The notes: a model not told the origin generated them from the sequence alone. Shown: positions 32,774 through 41,382, counted from the stretch's first letter. The stretch is 64,000 nt of DNA from Streptomyces violens (GCF_000717745.1 NZ_JOBH01000016.1:107479-171478); one strand, 5' to 3'. Program-made: numbers and translations.

Positions 32774-34553
32774 GGAACCGACACGGGGGCGGGGCGCGCC
32801 TCCGGGGACGACTGCGGACACGCCTGCAGGGGCGACTGCGGGGTGGGGTGCTGGGTCGCCTGCGGGGCGGGGCGCGGACATGCCTGCGGATCTCTCCGCA
32901 GGCATGTCCGCGGGTTCGTCCGGAGATCCGTCCGGGGACCCTGCTGCGGCTTCGTCCACGGACCCGTCTTCGGGATCCTCCTCGGATCGGTCCGCGGGTT
33001 CGCCCAAGGGCTCGTCCCCCGCTTCATCCCCCGCTTCATCCGCCGATCCATCTGCGGGTTCGTCCGCCGCTCCGTCCGGGGCCTCCCCCTCGGATCAGGG
33101 ATCCGCTCCGCTCGCCGGTGGGCTCTCCGCTCGCGTCGCCGACGACGAGCCCCCTGCACGGCCCGCTGCACGGCCCTCCGCCCGGGAGGTGCTCGCGCAG
33201 GTGACGGACGCGGGCACCTTCCAGCCGCTCCCCGGCTCGGAACCTGCCGAGCCCCCGGGGACGGCGGAGCCCCGGCCCGAGGAGCCGGCAACCGCCCTGT
33301 CCCCGCCCGACGACGGCCCTCTCCGCTGGGACGGCTACGGCGCCGCCCGCGCCCGCGCCACGGAGTCGACCGGCGAACGCGAGTCCGTCGTCTGCGGCAC
33401 CGCCGCCATCGGCGGCACCCGCACCGTCGTGATCTCCTTCGAGTTCCGCTACCTGGGCGGCTCACTCGGCAGCCGCACCGGCGACCGCCTGGAGGCCGCG
33501 TACACCCGGGCCCGCGAACTCCGCCTCCCTGTCGTCTCCTTGATCGCCACCGGCGGCAGCCGCATGCAGGAGGGCATGCTCGCCCTCACCCAACTGCAAC
33601 GCATCGCCGGCCAGTCCACACTCAACCGCGCCGCCGGACTGCCACAGCTCGCCGTCCTGCGCGACCCGACGACCGGCGGCGGCTGGGCGACGCTCGGCGC
33701 CGGCGCGGACGTCGTGCTGGCGCTGCCCGGCGCCCAGGTCGGCTTCGCCGGCTCCCGCGTACGCCCCGCCGACGCCGATCCGTCCGCGTACACCGCCGAA
33801 GGCCAGCTGGCCACCGGGCACGTCGACGCCGTCGTGCCGCCCGAACAGCTCCGCGGCACGCTCGCCCGCTGGCTGCGGCTGCTGACCACTCCGGACGAGG
33901 AGCCCGCCCCGGTACCGGCCGCCCAGGGCGCGGGCGACCCGCCGGACTCCGGCTGGAGCGCCGTACAACGGACCCGCGCCCCCGAACGCCCGCGCGCCGA
34001 CGCGTACTTGGACACGTACTTCGACTGGCGCGAGGACATCAGCGGCGACCGCTGCGGCGGCGTGGACGACGGCGTGCGCTGCGGATTCGGCCACCGCGCC
34101 GGCCGCACGGTCGCGTACGCGGCCCAGTGCGGCACCGCCACCCGCCCGGCCGGCTTCCGCACCGCCGCCCGCCTCGTACGCCTCGCCGACCGCCTCGGCA
34201 TCCCCGTCCTCACCCTCGTGGACACCCCGGGCGCGGCCAACGACGCCGAGGCCGAACGGTCCGGCGCCGGTGCCGCCATCGCGGACCTCTTCGCCGCCAT
34301 GGCCGCAGCGCGCACCCCGCTGACCTCGCTGCTCATCGGCGAGGGCGGCTCGGGCGGAGCCCTGGCACTGGCCGCACCGGGCCGCCTGTGGGCGACCCCG
34401 GACAGCTACTTCTCCGTCATCGCCCCCGAACTGGCCACCGCCATCCTCAAACGCTCACCGTCCGAAGTCCCCCACACCGCCGACCAACTCCACCTCCGCC
34501 CCCAGGACCTGATGTCCCTCGGCCTGATCCGCGGCATCGTCCCAGCCAACTGA
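32766..34553 (+). CDS. Fused carboxyltransferase (AccD-AccA-like) with a long low-complexity N-terminus
   Basis: 595 residues. Residues 1 to about 135 are a Ser/Pro/Ala/Asp/Gly-rich stretch with no fold. From PSAREVLAQVTD onward there are two crotonase-fold carboxyltransferase halves. The first includes FEFRYLGGSLGS and TGGSRMQEGM (oxyanion loops), the second TLVDTPGAANDAEAERSG and LIGEGGSGGALAL. No biotin carrier or biotin carboxylase domain is present. Start ATG 32766 overlaps the matB stop; no good internal start before residue 139 was seen. It could be an acyl-CoA carboxylase subunit or a biotin-independent malonyl decarboxylase-type (MdcD/MdcE-like) enzyme. Confidence 0.82.
   Translation: MREEPTRGRGAPPGTTADTPAGATAGWGAGSPAGRGADMPADLSAGMSAGSSGDPSGDPAAASSTDPSSGSSSDRSAGSPKGSSPASSPASSADPSAGSSAAPSGASPSDQGSAPLAGGLSARVADDEPPARPAARPSAREVLAQVTDAGTFQPLPGSEPAEPPGTAEPRPEEPATALSPPDDGPLRWDGYGAARARATESTGERESVVCGTAAIGGTRTVVISFEFRYLGGSLGSRTGDRLEAAYTRARELRLPVVSLIATGGSRMQEGMLALTQLQRIAGQSTLNRAAGLPQLAVLRDPTTGGGWATLGAGADVVLALPGAQVGFAGSRVRPADADPSAYTAEGQLATGHVDAVVPPEQLRGTLARWLRLLTTPDEEPAPVPAAQGAGDPPDSGWSAVQRTRAPERPRADAYLDTYFDWREDISGDRCGGVDDGVRCGFGHRAGRTVAYAAQCGTATRPAGFRTAARLVRLADRLGIPVLTLVDTPGAANDAEAERSGAGAAIADLFAAMAAARTPLTSLLIGEGGSGGALALAAPGRLWATPDSYFSVIAPELATAILKRSPSEVPHTADQLHLRPQDLMSLGLIRGIVPAN
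32873..32912. repeat. Perfect 18-bp inverted repeat inside the carboxyltransferase gene
   Basis: Arms 32873-32890 and 32895-32912 are exact reverse complements around a TCTC loop, within the low-complexity 5' coding region. As mRNA this is a very strong hairpin about 110 bases after the start codon. It may slow ribosomes or mark an unstable, repeat-grown segment. Confidence 0.9.
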
Positions 34554-34745
34554 CCGTCCACCGCATCCCCTCCCCACCCCACCCGGGCGCCGGCCACCGC
34601 ATGGTGCGCCGGCGCCCGACCTCACAGCGCCCGCCACATCCCCGGCCTTCTGCCACCTCCCCGGCCCCTGTCACATCTCCACCCGTTCACTCGCCCCTGT
34701 CACCCCTCCGCCTCTCCACCCACCTCCGTTACGTCTCCGCCCCTC
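34554..34745. other. C-rich intergenic region between convergent genes
   Basis: 192 bases of pyrimidine-rich sequence with repeated CCCTGTCAC-like words (around 34668-34703). No gene, clear hairpin or operator is seen. The carboxyltransferase and LysR genes both end into it. Confidence 0.4.
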
Positions 34746-35651
34746 TCACATCTCCATCCCTCCGCCCACCTCGCGCAGCGCCGCGACCGCCGCGCGGATC
34801 GACGGGCGGCGGTCCGCGTCGGCGCGCCAGATCGCGTACACATGCCGCCGCATCGGATGCCGCACAGGCACCACTCTCACCCCCTCCGGCACCGGCCCCC
34901 GCCCGAGCCGGGGCGCGACCGCCACGCCGAGACCCCTCGCGATCAGGGCGAGCTGCGTGCCGTGCTCCTCGGCCATGTGCGCGATCCGCGGCTCGATCCC
35001 CTTGCTGCGCAGCGTGAACATCAGCCAGTCGTGGCAGAACTCCCCCTGTGGCCAGGAGATCCACGCGTCCTCCGCGAAGTCCTCCAGCTCCACCGTGCGC
35101 CGCCCCGCCAGCCGGTGGTCCGACGGCATGGCCACATCCGCCGGATCGTCCAGCAGCGGCGCCTTCGCCAACCCCTCCGGCAGCGACAACGGACGGTTGT
35201 ACCAGTCCAGTACGACGCCCAGGTCGATGTCGCCGCGCACCACCGCCCGTACCGAATCGCCCGGCTCCATCTCCCACAGCCGCGCGCGCAACTGCGGGTG
35301 ATCGACGACCAGCGCGGCGAGGGCGTCGGGGAACAGCCCGCGCGCCGCCGTGGGGAACGCCCCCATCCGCAACTCGCCCACCGCCTGCCCGCGGTGCGCC
35401 TCCAGCTCCGCCTCGGCCAGCTCGACCTGCGAGAGGATGCGCGCCGCGTGCCCGGCGAGCAACCGGCCCGCATCGGTCAGCCGCACTCCCCGCCCGTTCT
35501 TGGCCAGCAGTTGCTGCCCCGTCTCCCGCTCCAGCTTCGCCAGTTGCTGCGAGACGGCGGAGGTGGTGACGTGCAGCCCCTCGGCCGCCGCCCGCACCGA
35601 CCCGTGCCGCGCCACGGCGCTGAGCGTCCGCAGCCGCTCCATGTTCAACAT
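34746..35651 (-). CDS. LysR family transcriptional regulator
   Basis: 301 residues. Winged helix RAAAEGLHVTTSAVSQQLAKLE at about residues 20-41; effector domain from about residue 90 (GELRMGAFPTAARGL). ATG 35651 lies about 7 bases after a TAGCAT hexamer, so the message may be leaderless; ATG 35642 is an alternative. Divergent from an EamA exporter with 75 bases between starts, the usual LysR arrangement, so it probably activates the exporter in response to an exported metabolite. Confidence 0.9.
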   Translation of the reverse strand: MLNMERLRTLSAVARHGSVRAAAEGLHVTTSAVSQQLAKLERETGQQLLAKNGRGVRLTDAGRLLAGHAARILSQVELAEAELEAHRGQAVGELRMGAFPTAARGLFPDALAALVVDHPQLRARLWEMEPGDSVRAVVRGDIDLGVVLDWYNRPLSLPEGLAKAPLLDDPADVAMPSDHRLAGRRTVELEDFAEDAWISWPQGEFCHDWLMFTLRSKGIEPRIAHMAEEHGTQLALIARGLGVAVAPRLGRGPVPEGVRVVPVRHPMRRHVYAIWRADADRRPSIRAAVAALREVGGGMEM

Positions 35652-35726
35652 ATAAGGAATGCTAAGCGATGCACCCCACGAATTCTCACTTGTGCTACGC
35701 GATAAAGACAGACGATCGTGTACACC

Positions 35727-36782
35727 ATGAGCTCCACCGCCGCCACCTCCTCATCCCGGTCCACCACGACACCCACCCCCGCAGCGCCCTCCACCACCCA
35801 CACCCCTCTCCCTTCGCCCGCTCCGACTGCACCCGCCCCCGCTTCGCCAGGTCCCGCCTCGCCCGCTCCTACTTCGCCCGCTTCCCCGGCCGCGCCGCGG
35901 TCCGCCATCGACTGGCGCATCCGATTCGCGGTCCTGGCGCTGATCTGGGGATTCAGCTTCCTGTTCATCAAGGTCGGCACGCAGGGCTACGCCCCGCTGC
36001 ACGTCACGCTCGGCCGCATGATCTTCGGAACGGCCGTACTGGCCGCCGTACTCGTCGCCAAGCGGGACCGGCTGCCCCGTACCCCCCGGACCTGGGCTCA
36101 TCTGGCGGTGGCCGCCCTGTTCCTCAACGCCCTCCCCTTCTCACTCTTCGCGTACTCCGAGCTGACCATCCCCTCCACGCTGGCCGGCATCTGCAACGCC
36201 ACCTCCCCGCTGTGGGGCATGGCCCTGTCCGTGGTGGCACTGTCCGAGGACCGCCCCACCCGCCGCCGCGTCGCCGGACTCGGCCTCGGGTTCCTCGGTG
36301 TGCTGACCGTCCTCGGCGCCTGGCAGGGCTTCTCCGGCACGGACCCGCTGGGCACGTTCATGGCGCTGGGCGCCTCGCTCTGCTACCCGATCGGCTGGAT
36401 CTACGTCCGCCGCACCCTCGCGGGCAGCAGCAACTCCAGCCTCTCCATGTCCAGCGCCCAGCTGATGCTGGCCACGCTCCAACTGGCCGTGGTGACACCG
36501 TTCTTCACCTCCCTCCCGACCTCGTTCCCCGTCGTCCCCCTGCTGGCGATCGTCGCCCTCGGTGCCCTTGGCACCGGCTTCGCCTTCCTCCTCCAGTACG
36601 GTCTGGTCGCCGAAGTCGGCCCCACCACCGCGCAGATGGTCACGTACTTCGTCCCGGTCATCGCCACCGCCGCCGGCGTCGCCGTCCTGGACGAACACCT
36701 CGCCTGGAATACCCCCGTCGGCGCCCTGATCGTCCTGGCCGGCGCCGCCCTCACCCAGAGCCGCCCCCGCCCGACCGAATGA
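35727..36782 (+). CDS. EamA/DMT family exporter
   Basis: 351-residue membrane protein. An unusual Thr/Ser/Pro/Ala-rich N-terminal tail of about 60 residues precedes ten predicted helices forming two EamA repeats (for example LIWGFSFLFIKVGTQGYAPL and GASLCYPIGWIYVRRTLAG). Such proteins export amino acids or other metabolites. ATG 35727 is chosen; GTG 35718 is in frame just upstream. Divergent from the LysR gene, its probable activator. Substrate is not predictable. Confidence 0.87.
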   Translation: MSSTAATSSSRSTTTPTPAAPSTTHTPLPSPAPTAPAPASPGPASPAPTSPASPAAPRSAIDWRIRFAVLALIWGFSFLFIKVGTQGYAPLHVTLGRMIFGTAVLAAVLVAKRDRLPRTPRTWAHLAVAALFLNALPFSLFAYSELTIPSTLAGICNATSPLWGMALSVVALSEDRPTRRRVAGLGLGFLGVLTVLGAWQGFSGTDPLGTFMALGASLCYPIGWIYVRRTLAGSSNSSLSMSSAQLMLATLQLAVVTPFFTSLPTSFPVVPLLAIVALGALGTGFAFLLQYGLVAEVGPTTAQMVTYFVPVIATAAGVAVLDEHLAWNTPVGALIVLAGAALTQSRPRPTE

Positions 36783-36867
36783 CCAGGTACTGGCTGCTGG
36801 CTATCGGCAGCCACCGCCCGGACAATTCCGTCGACCACACCCCCATCCCCCGTTAGTGTCATCCCCC

Positions 36868-37239
36868 ATGAGCACCCTGACCCTGCAGACGATCCACGAC
36901 GTGCCCGTCCTGATCTACGCCGCCGAGGACGGCCAGACCATCGCCGACGAACGCGACGTCCTGGATCTCATCGGCAACGCCTCCTACCAGGGTGCCCAGT
37001 GGGTCGTCATTCCCGCCGAGCGGCTCGACGAGCAGTTCTTCCAACTGCGCACCCGCGTCGCCGGCGAGATCGTCCAGAAGTTCGTCAACTACCGCATGGG
37101 ACTCGTCGTCCTCGGCGACATCTCCCCTCACACAGCGGCCAGTTCAGCCCTGCAGGACTTCGTCCGGGAATGCAACCGCGGACGACAGACCTGGTTCCTC
37201 ACCGACCTCGACGAACTCCAGCAGCGCCTGAAGAACTAG
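36868..37239 (+). CDS. DUF4180 domain protein
   Basis: 123 residues matching the DUF4180 pattern: RDVLDLIGNASYQGAQWVVIPAERL at residues about 30-54, then RVAGEIVQKFVNYRMGLVVLGDIS and a C-terminal DFVRECNRG segment. This small alpha/beta family is widespread in bacteria with unknown function. ATG 36868 follows a short C-rich leader. It stands alone, 85 bases after the exporter and convergent with the MocR gene. Confidence 0.85.
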   Translation: MSTLTLQTIHDVPVLIYAAEDGQTIADERDVLDLIGNASYQGAQWVVIPAERLDEQFFQLRTRVAGEIVQKFVNYRMGLVVLGDISPHTAASSALQDFVRECNRGRQTWFLTDLDELQQRLKN

Positions 37240-37436
37240 AAGAGCCAGCGGGGCGACCGAAGAGCCAGGCACCCCTGACCGGGGACCCGCCCCGCCCGCC
37301 AGTCACACCGACCCACCGCACCGACCCGCCCGCACCGGCCGCCGGGCCGCCGGGCCACCCCGTCGTGCCGGCCATCCGCACTGCCCCGTCACGCCGGCCA
37401 GCCACACCGATCCGTCGTACCGATCAGCGATGCCAA
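37240..37436. other. Intergenic region with degenerate CACCGA-type words
   Basis: 197 bases between convergent genes, rich in loosely repeated CACCGA(C/T)CC words (about 37305-37430). No gene or simple terminator was recognised. Confidence 0.35.
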
Positions 37437-38768
37437 TCAGTCGTACCGGCGAGCCTCCCCCGGCAGGCAGGCGGCCGCTATCGCCTCGGCGAGCGGCTCG
37501 GTGTCGCCGTGCGAGAGGGTGGACACGGTGACGCGTATGCCGGGCGGGGACTCCATCCGGAACCGGGCGCCGGGCGCCACCGCCCAGCCGGCGTGCAGCA
37601 GCCGCGACACCGTGCCCGTCTCCTCGGGGACCGGCACCCAGACGTTCATCCCACTGCGGCCCTGCGCCGCGACGCCCCGTTCCGCCAGGGCCCGTATGAG
37701 CTCGTCGCGGCGACGCCCATAGGAGCCTGCGACCTCGCTCGGGTCCACCGCATCCGTCTGCCAGAGATGGATCACCGTGTCCTGCAGCAGATGGCTGACC
37801 CAGCCGGGACCCAGGCGCTGCCGCCCGCGCACCCGGTCCACCGTGACGGCATCACCCGTGAGGACCGCCAGCCGCAGGTCCGGCCCGTACGCCTTGGCCG
37901 TCGACCGCACCATGACCCAGTGATCGGTCACCCCCGCCAGCGGATGCAGCGGGACATCGACGATGTGATGACCGTGATCGTCCTCGACCAGCAGCACGGT
38001 CGGATACTCGGCCAGCAGCGACCGCAGCTCCTCGGCGCGCTCGGCGCTCACCGCCGCCCCGGTCGGATTCTGCGCCCGGTCCGTGACGATCGCCGCCCGC
38101 ACCCCGAGCGCCAGCGCCCGCTCCAGCTCCGTCGGCAGCGGCCCGTCCTCATCCATCCCCACCGGAACAGGGCGCAGGCCCAGCGCCGGAATGAGATCCA
38201 GCAGGCTCCCCCAGCCCGGGTCCTCGACCGCCACCGCATCACCGGGCCGGAGATGCGCGGCGAGCACCCGCTCAATGGCGTCGAGCGAGCCGGAGGTCAC
38301 GGCGACCGGACCGGCCGGTACACCGTCGGCATCCAGCGCGGCCCGCGCCCGGCCGGCCAGCTCCTCGTCGATCAAGGGCGCACCGTACAGCGTCGGGCGG
38401 GCCGTGGCACGGTCCGCGGCCGCGGCGAGCGCCGGCCCGAGCGCGGGGAGCAGCGCGGGGTCGGGGTTGCCGTCGGACACGTTCCGCACGCCCGGCGGCA
38501 CGTCGACCCGCAGCGCCTCGCGCGGCGTACTCGTCGGCCGTGGACGCACCCGGGTGCCGCGTCGCCCCGCGGTCTCGATCACCCCGCGGTCCCGCAGCGT
38601 CCGGTACGCGGACGCGACCGTATTGGGATTCACCTCTAGATAGACGGCCAACTCCCGCATAGGGGGCAGCAGTTCGCCTGGTAGGAGCTCGCCCGCACCG
38701 ACGGCTCGCTCGACGCTGGCGGCAATTTCCGATGCGCGCCGCCCTTCGATCCGATACTCTTCTAGCAC
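37437..38768 (-). CDS. MocR/PdxR-type regulator (GntR helix-turn-helix fused to PLP aminotransferase fold)
   Basis: 443 residues. An N-terminal winged helix (PPMRELAVYLEVNPNTVASAYRTL, residues about 35-58) joins a class I aminotransferase-like domain from about residue 90. The PLP-binding Lys is in STAKAYGPDLRLAV, with the NPTG motif (AQNPTGAAVS) and DDH region also present. MocR proteins use PLP or aminated ligands as effectors and often regulate vitamin B6 genes. Start GTG 38768 lies inside the first of two direct repeats that also precede the divergent split-barrel gene, so the two genes probably form a regulatory pair. Confidence 0.9.
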   Translation of the reverse strand: MLEEYRIEGRRASEIAASVERAVGAGELLPGELLPPMRELAVYLEVNPNTVASAYRTLRDRGVIETAGRRGTRVRPRPTSTPREALRVDVPPGVRNVSDGNPDPALLPALGPALAAAADRATARPTLYGAPLIDEELAGRARAALDADGVPAGPVAVTSGSLDAIERVLAAHLRPGDAVAVEDPGWGSLLDLIPALGLRPVPVGMDEDGPLPTELERALALGVRAAIVTDRAQNPTGAAVSAERAEELRSLLAEYPTVLLVEDDHGHHIVDVPLHPLAGVTDHWVMVRSTAKAYGPDLRLAVLTGDAVTVDRVRGRQRLGPGWVSHLLQDTVIHLWQTDAVDPSEVAGSYGRRRDELIRALAERGVAAQGRSGMNVWVPVPEETGTVSRLLHAGWAVAPGARFRMESPPGIRVTVSTLSHGDTEPLAEAIAAACLPGEARRYD

Positions 38769-38792
38769 AAACTTGATTATGCACTAGTGCAA
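38762..38792. promoter_or_regulatory. Probable MocR binding region: direct repeat plus palindrome
   Basis: CTAGCACAA (38762-38770) and CTAGTGCAA (38784-38792) are near-identical and 22 bases apart, two helical turns, as known for MocR/PdxR sites. The second copy also contributes to a perfect palindrome TGCACTAGTGCA (38780-38791). Located between divergent starts. Confidence 0.6.
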
Positions 38793-38805
38793 TGGAGTTG
38801 GCAAG

Positions 38806-39543
38806 ATGCCCGAGCCCGTATCTCCCACAACGTCCGACGCCGGTCCCGAGTTCGCCGCCGTCGCCGAGACCGGTGCCGGTGACGGCTCATCCGCGGCCTA
38901 CGCCCCGAGCGAGCGCACGGTCCCGACGCGGTCCGCCGACCGCGCCGCGTACGACCACGACACCGTCCATTCCATCCTCGACGCCGGATACGTCTGCCAC
39001 CTCGGCTTCGTGCGCGACGGCGCCCCGGTCGTACTGCCCACGCTCTACGGCCGCGTCGGCAGCCGCCTCTACCTCCACGGCTCCACGGGCTCGCGGCCGC
39101 TGCGCCAGGCCCGCCAGACGGACCCCGGCCTGGCGGTATGTGTGACCGTCACCCACGTCGACGGCCTGGTCCTCGCCCGCTCCGCCTTCCACCACTCCCT
39201 CAACTACCGCAGCGTCGTGGTGCACGGCACCGCCCACCAGGTCACCGACCCCGAGGAGAAGACCGCGGCACTCGACGCGCTGGTGGACCAGGTACTGCCC
39301 GGCCGCGCCGCCGACTCCCGCCCCGGAAACGCCAAGGAGCTGGCCGCCACGGCCGTCATCCGGCTCGACCTGACCGAGGTCTCCGCCAAGATCCGTACCG
39401 GCGGGCCGAACGACGAGCCCGAGGACCTCTCGCTCCCCCACTGGAGCGGCGTCGTCCCCGTGGCGCCCACATACGGCGCCCCCATACCGTCCGACGACCT
39501 GGCCCCCGGTGTCCCCCTGCCCGCCTACCTCGAGGACCTCTGA
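38806..39543 (+). CDS. Pyridoxamine 5'-phosphate oxidase family flavoprotein (Pyridox_ox_2 type)
   Basis: 245 residues. After a flexible N-terminus (about 45 residues), DHDTVHSILDAGYVCHLGFVRDG and PVVLPTLYGRVGSRLYLHGST form the FMN split barrel, followed by SAFHHSLNYRSVVVHGTAH. ATG 38806 has a GGAG site. It probably binds FMN and may act on a pyridoxal-type or other small molecule. Divergent from MocR and 8 bases before a second split-barrel gene, suggesting a small redox or vitamin-B6-linked operon. Confidence 0.85.
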   Translation: MPEPVSPTTSDAGPEFAAVAETGAGDGSSAAYAPSERTVPTRSADRAAYDHDTVHSILDAGYVCHLGFVRDGAPVVLPTLYGRVGSRLYLHGSTGSRPLRQARQTDPGLAVCVTVTHVDGLVLARSAFHHSLNYRSVVVHGTAHQVTDPEEKTAALDALVDQVLPGRAADSRPGNAKELAATAVIRLDLTEVSAKIRTGGPNDEPEDLSLPHWSGVVPVAPTYGAPIPSDDLAPGVPLPAYLEDL

Positions 39544-39551
39544 GGTCGGCC

Positions 39552-40184
39552 ATGCTGATCCATCCCTGGGACGCGCCGTCCGACGACACCGAGTGGCAGA
39601 CCTGGCTGGCCGGACACGATTTCGGCCAGCTCGCGGGCAACGGTCTGCCCAGCGATCCGCCGTGGATACAGCCGCTGCACTTCGCGTACGACGCCGGCCG
39701 CCGCGAGGCCGTCACCCACCTCGCCCGCCCGAACCCCCTGTGGCCCGCGCTGCAGGCCGACCCTTCCGTCGTGCTCAGCGTCGTCGACGACTACACCTTC
39801 ATACCCGGCCCCTGGCAGGCCGCCGAGGGCACCCCGCCCGAGCACGGCGTACCCACGAGCTTCTATGCGGCGGTCCAGCTCCGCTGCACGGCTCACGTCG
39901 TGGACGACCCGGAGGAGAAGGCCGAGCTGCTGCGTCGCCAGATGGCGCACTTCCAACCCGAGGGCGGGTCGGCCCCGGTCACGGCCGACGGCCCGCCGTA
40001 CGGCCGCATGCTCTCGGGCATCCGCGCGCTGCGCCTCGAAGTGACGGAGGTGCGCGCCAAGTTCAAGTACGCCGGCAAGAAGAGCAGGGAGGTACAGGAA
40101 CGCATCGCACAGCGACTGGCAGACCGCGACGGCCCCAGAGACGCCGCGGCCCGCTCCCACCAGCTGCGCCGCATGGCGGTGTAG
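39552..40184 (+). CDS. FMN-binding split-barrel protein, PaiB family
   Basis: 210 residues matching the PaiB-type 'FMN-binding negative transcriptional regulator' family: LPFAYD-equivalent PPWIQPLHFAYDAGRR, then HLARPNPLWPALQADPSVVLSV and VPTSFYAAVQLRCTA. Despite the family name, DNA binding has not been shown for most members. ATG 39552 starts 8 bases after the previous stop with GAGG in the junction, so the two flavoprotein genes are one operon. A terminator-like hairpin follows its stop. Confidence 0.85.
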   Translation: MLIHPWDAPSDDTEWQTWLAGHDFGQLAGNGLPSDPPWIQPLHFAYDAGRREAVTHLARPNPLWPALQADPSVVLSVVDDYTFIPGPWQAAEGTPPEHGVPTSFYAAVQLRCTAHVVDDPEEKAELLRRQMAHFQPEGGSAPVTADGPPYGRMLSGIRALRLEVTEVRAKFKYAGKKSREVQERIAQRLADRDGPRDAAARSHQLRRMAV

Positions 40185-40205
40185 TACTGCTGACCGGGCG
40201 GACAA

Positions 40206-40233
40206 AGCCTGTGCCATAACCCGGGCGCAGGCT
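40206..40233. terminator. Bidirectional hairpin between convergent genes
   Basis: AGCCTGTGC (40206-40214) and GCGCAGGCT (40225-40233) form a 9-bp stem with one wobble. It is flanked by CTT on the plus side and TTTGT on the minus side, so it can end both the PaiB and the EamA transcripts. Confidence 0.6.
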
Positions 40234-40234
40234 C

Positions 40235-41257
40235 TTACAAGCCGGGCGTGCCCGCTGTACCGGCCGGCAAGGCGGCTTCCGGATGCGCCTCGCCATCGTG
40301 CTGCGACGCCACATCCCGAGGCGCCTTGGGTGTGGTGGACTGCGCGATGAACGCACCGATCAGTACCACCGCACCGCCGATGATCTGCGGCGCGGACAGG
40401 TGCTCGCCGAGCAGCACCCACGCCAGTACGGTGGCGATCACCGCCTCCAGGCAGGCGACGACGCCTGCGACCTGCGGCGACAGCCGGCGGATGGAGATCA
40501 CGCCGGTGAGGTAGGCGAGCACCGTCGCCATCAGGACGAGCCACGCGAGGAGCAGCACGGCGGGGACGCCCGTGCCGTCCATGTCCGCGGTGCCGACGAG
40601 CACCGACCAGTCCATGGTCCAGGGGCGCGCGACCACGGTCAGTACGAGTGCGCCGAAAAGCAGACCGTACGCGATCACGCCGAGCGGGTGCGTGGCGTCG
40701 TCGCCGTCACCGCCGTGGTCGGAGAGAACGAAGTACCCCACCTGGCAGCAGGCCGCGCCCAGCGCGAGCGCCAGCCCGAACACATCGAAGCTCAGCCCGG
40801 CCCACACCTCCACAACACAGGCGAGACCGCCGACGGCGAGGACGGCACCGGCCGCGGCGGCGCGGCTGACGGGCCGGCGCTGCACGAAGCGCACCCAGCC
40901 CAGGACCAGGGCGGGTGCCAGGTATTCGATGAGCAGCGCGACGCCGACCGGAATCCGGGAAAGCGCCGCGAAGTAACACGCCTGGACGCCCGCGACGGCG
41001 AGCAGCCCGAATCCCGCCAGCAGCGCGGGGCGACGGCGCAACAGGGCGCGGTGGCGCCAGGCGAGGGGCAGCATGACGAGCGCGGCGCCCGCGCTCCGCA
41101 ACCAGGTGACGTGCAAGGGCTCCAGACCGGCTGCGATCAGCGGTTTGGCGGCCACGCCCGATCCGCCGAAGGCCAACGCCGACAGCAGGGCCAGACCGAG
41201 GCCGAAGCCTCTCCCCCTGCCTCTCTGACTCGATTCCGTCTCCACAGTCGCGTGCAT
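40235..41257 (-). CDS. EamA/DMT family exporter
   Basis: 340-residue membrane protein with ten predicted helices in two EamA repeats (LALLSALAFGGSGVAAKPLI and VAGVVACLEAVIATVLAWVLLGEHL). It has a hydrophilic C-terminal tail. ATG 41257 is the best start although its ribosome site is weak; a longer in-frame start at 41329 adds an unlikely leader. No regulator is adjacent. Substrate unknown; RhtA-like amino-acid export is plausible. Confidence 0.85.
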   Translation of the reverse strand: MHATVETESSQRGRGRGFGLGLALLSALAFGGSGVAAKPLIAAGLEPLHVTWLRSAGAALVMLPLAWRHRALLRRRPALLAGFGLLAVAGVQACYFAALSRIPVGVALLIEYLAPALVLGWVRFVQRRPVSRAAAAGAVLAVGGLACVVEVWAGLSFDVFGLALALGAACCQVGYFVLSDHGGDGDDATHPLGVIAYGLLFGALVLTVVARPWTMDWSVLVGTADMDGTGVPAVLLLAWLVLMATVLAYLTGVISIRRLSPQVAGVVACLEAVIATVLAWVLLGEHLSAPQIIGGAVVLIGAFIAQSTTPKAPRDVASQHDGEAHPEAALPAGTAGTPGL

Positions 41258-41382
41258 CCGGCCATGATGGCAGGGGAGGTCAGCAGCGTCATCACCAATA
41301 CCCCTGTCGCTAGGCGGGACAGGGGGCATTCAGGAGAGTGCGGTTCGGTGCGGGAGTTACCGCTCGCCCTCCAATAAGGGAG

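Noticed and set aside
34554..34745. Pyrimidine-rich repeats as a possible CRISPR-like or satellite array
   Set aside because: The words are imperfect, irregularly spaced and without conserved repeat-spacer structure.
37240..37436. CACCGA-type words as a tandem repeat array
   Set aside because: No constant period or exact copies; compatible with low-complexity GC-rich spacer.
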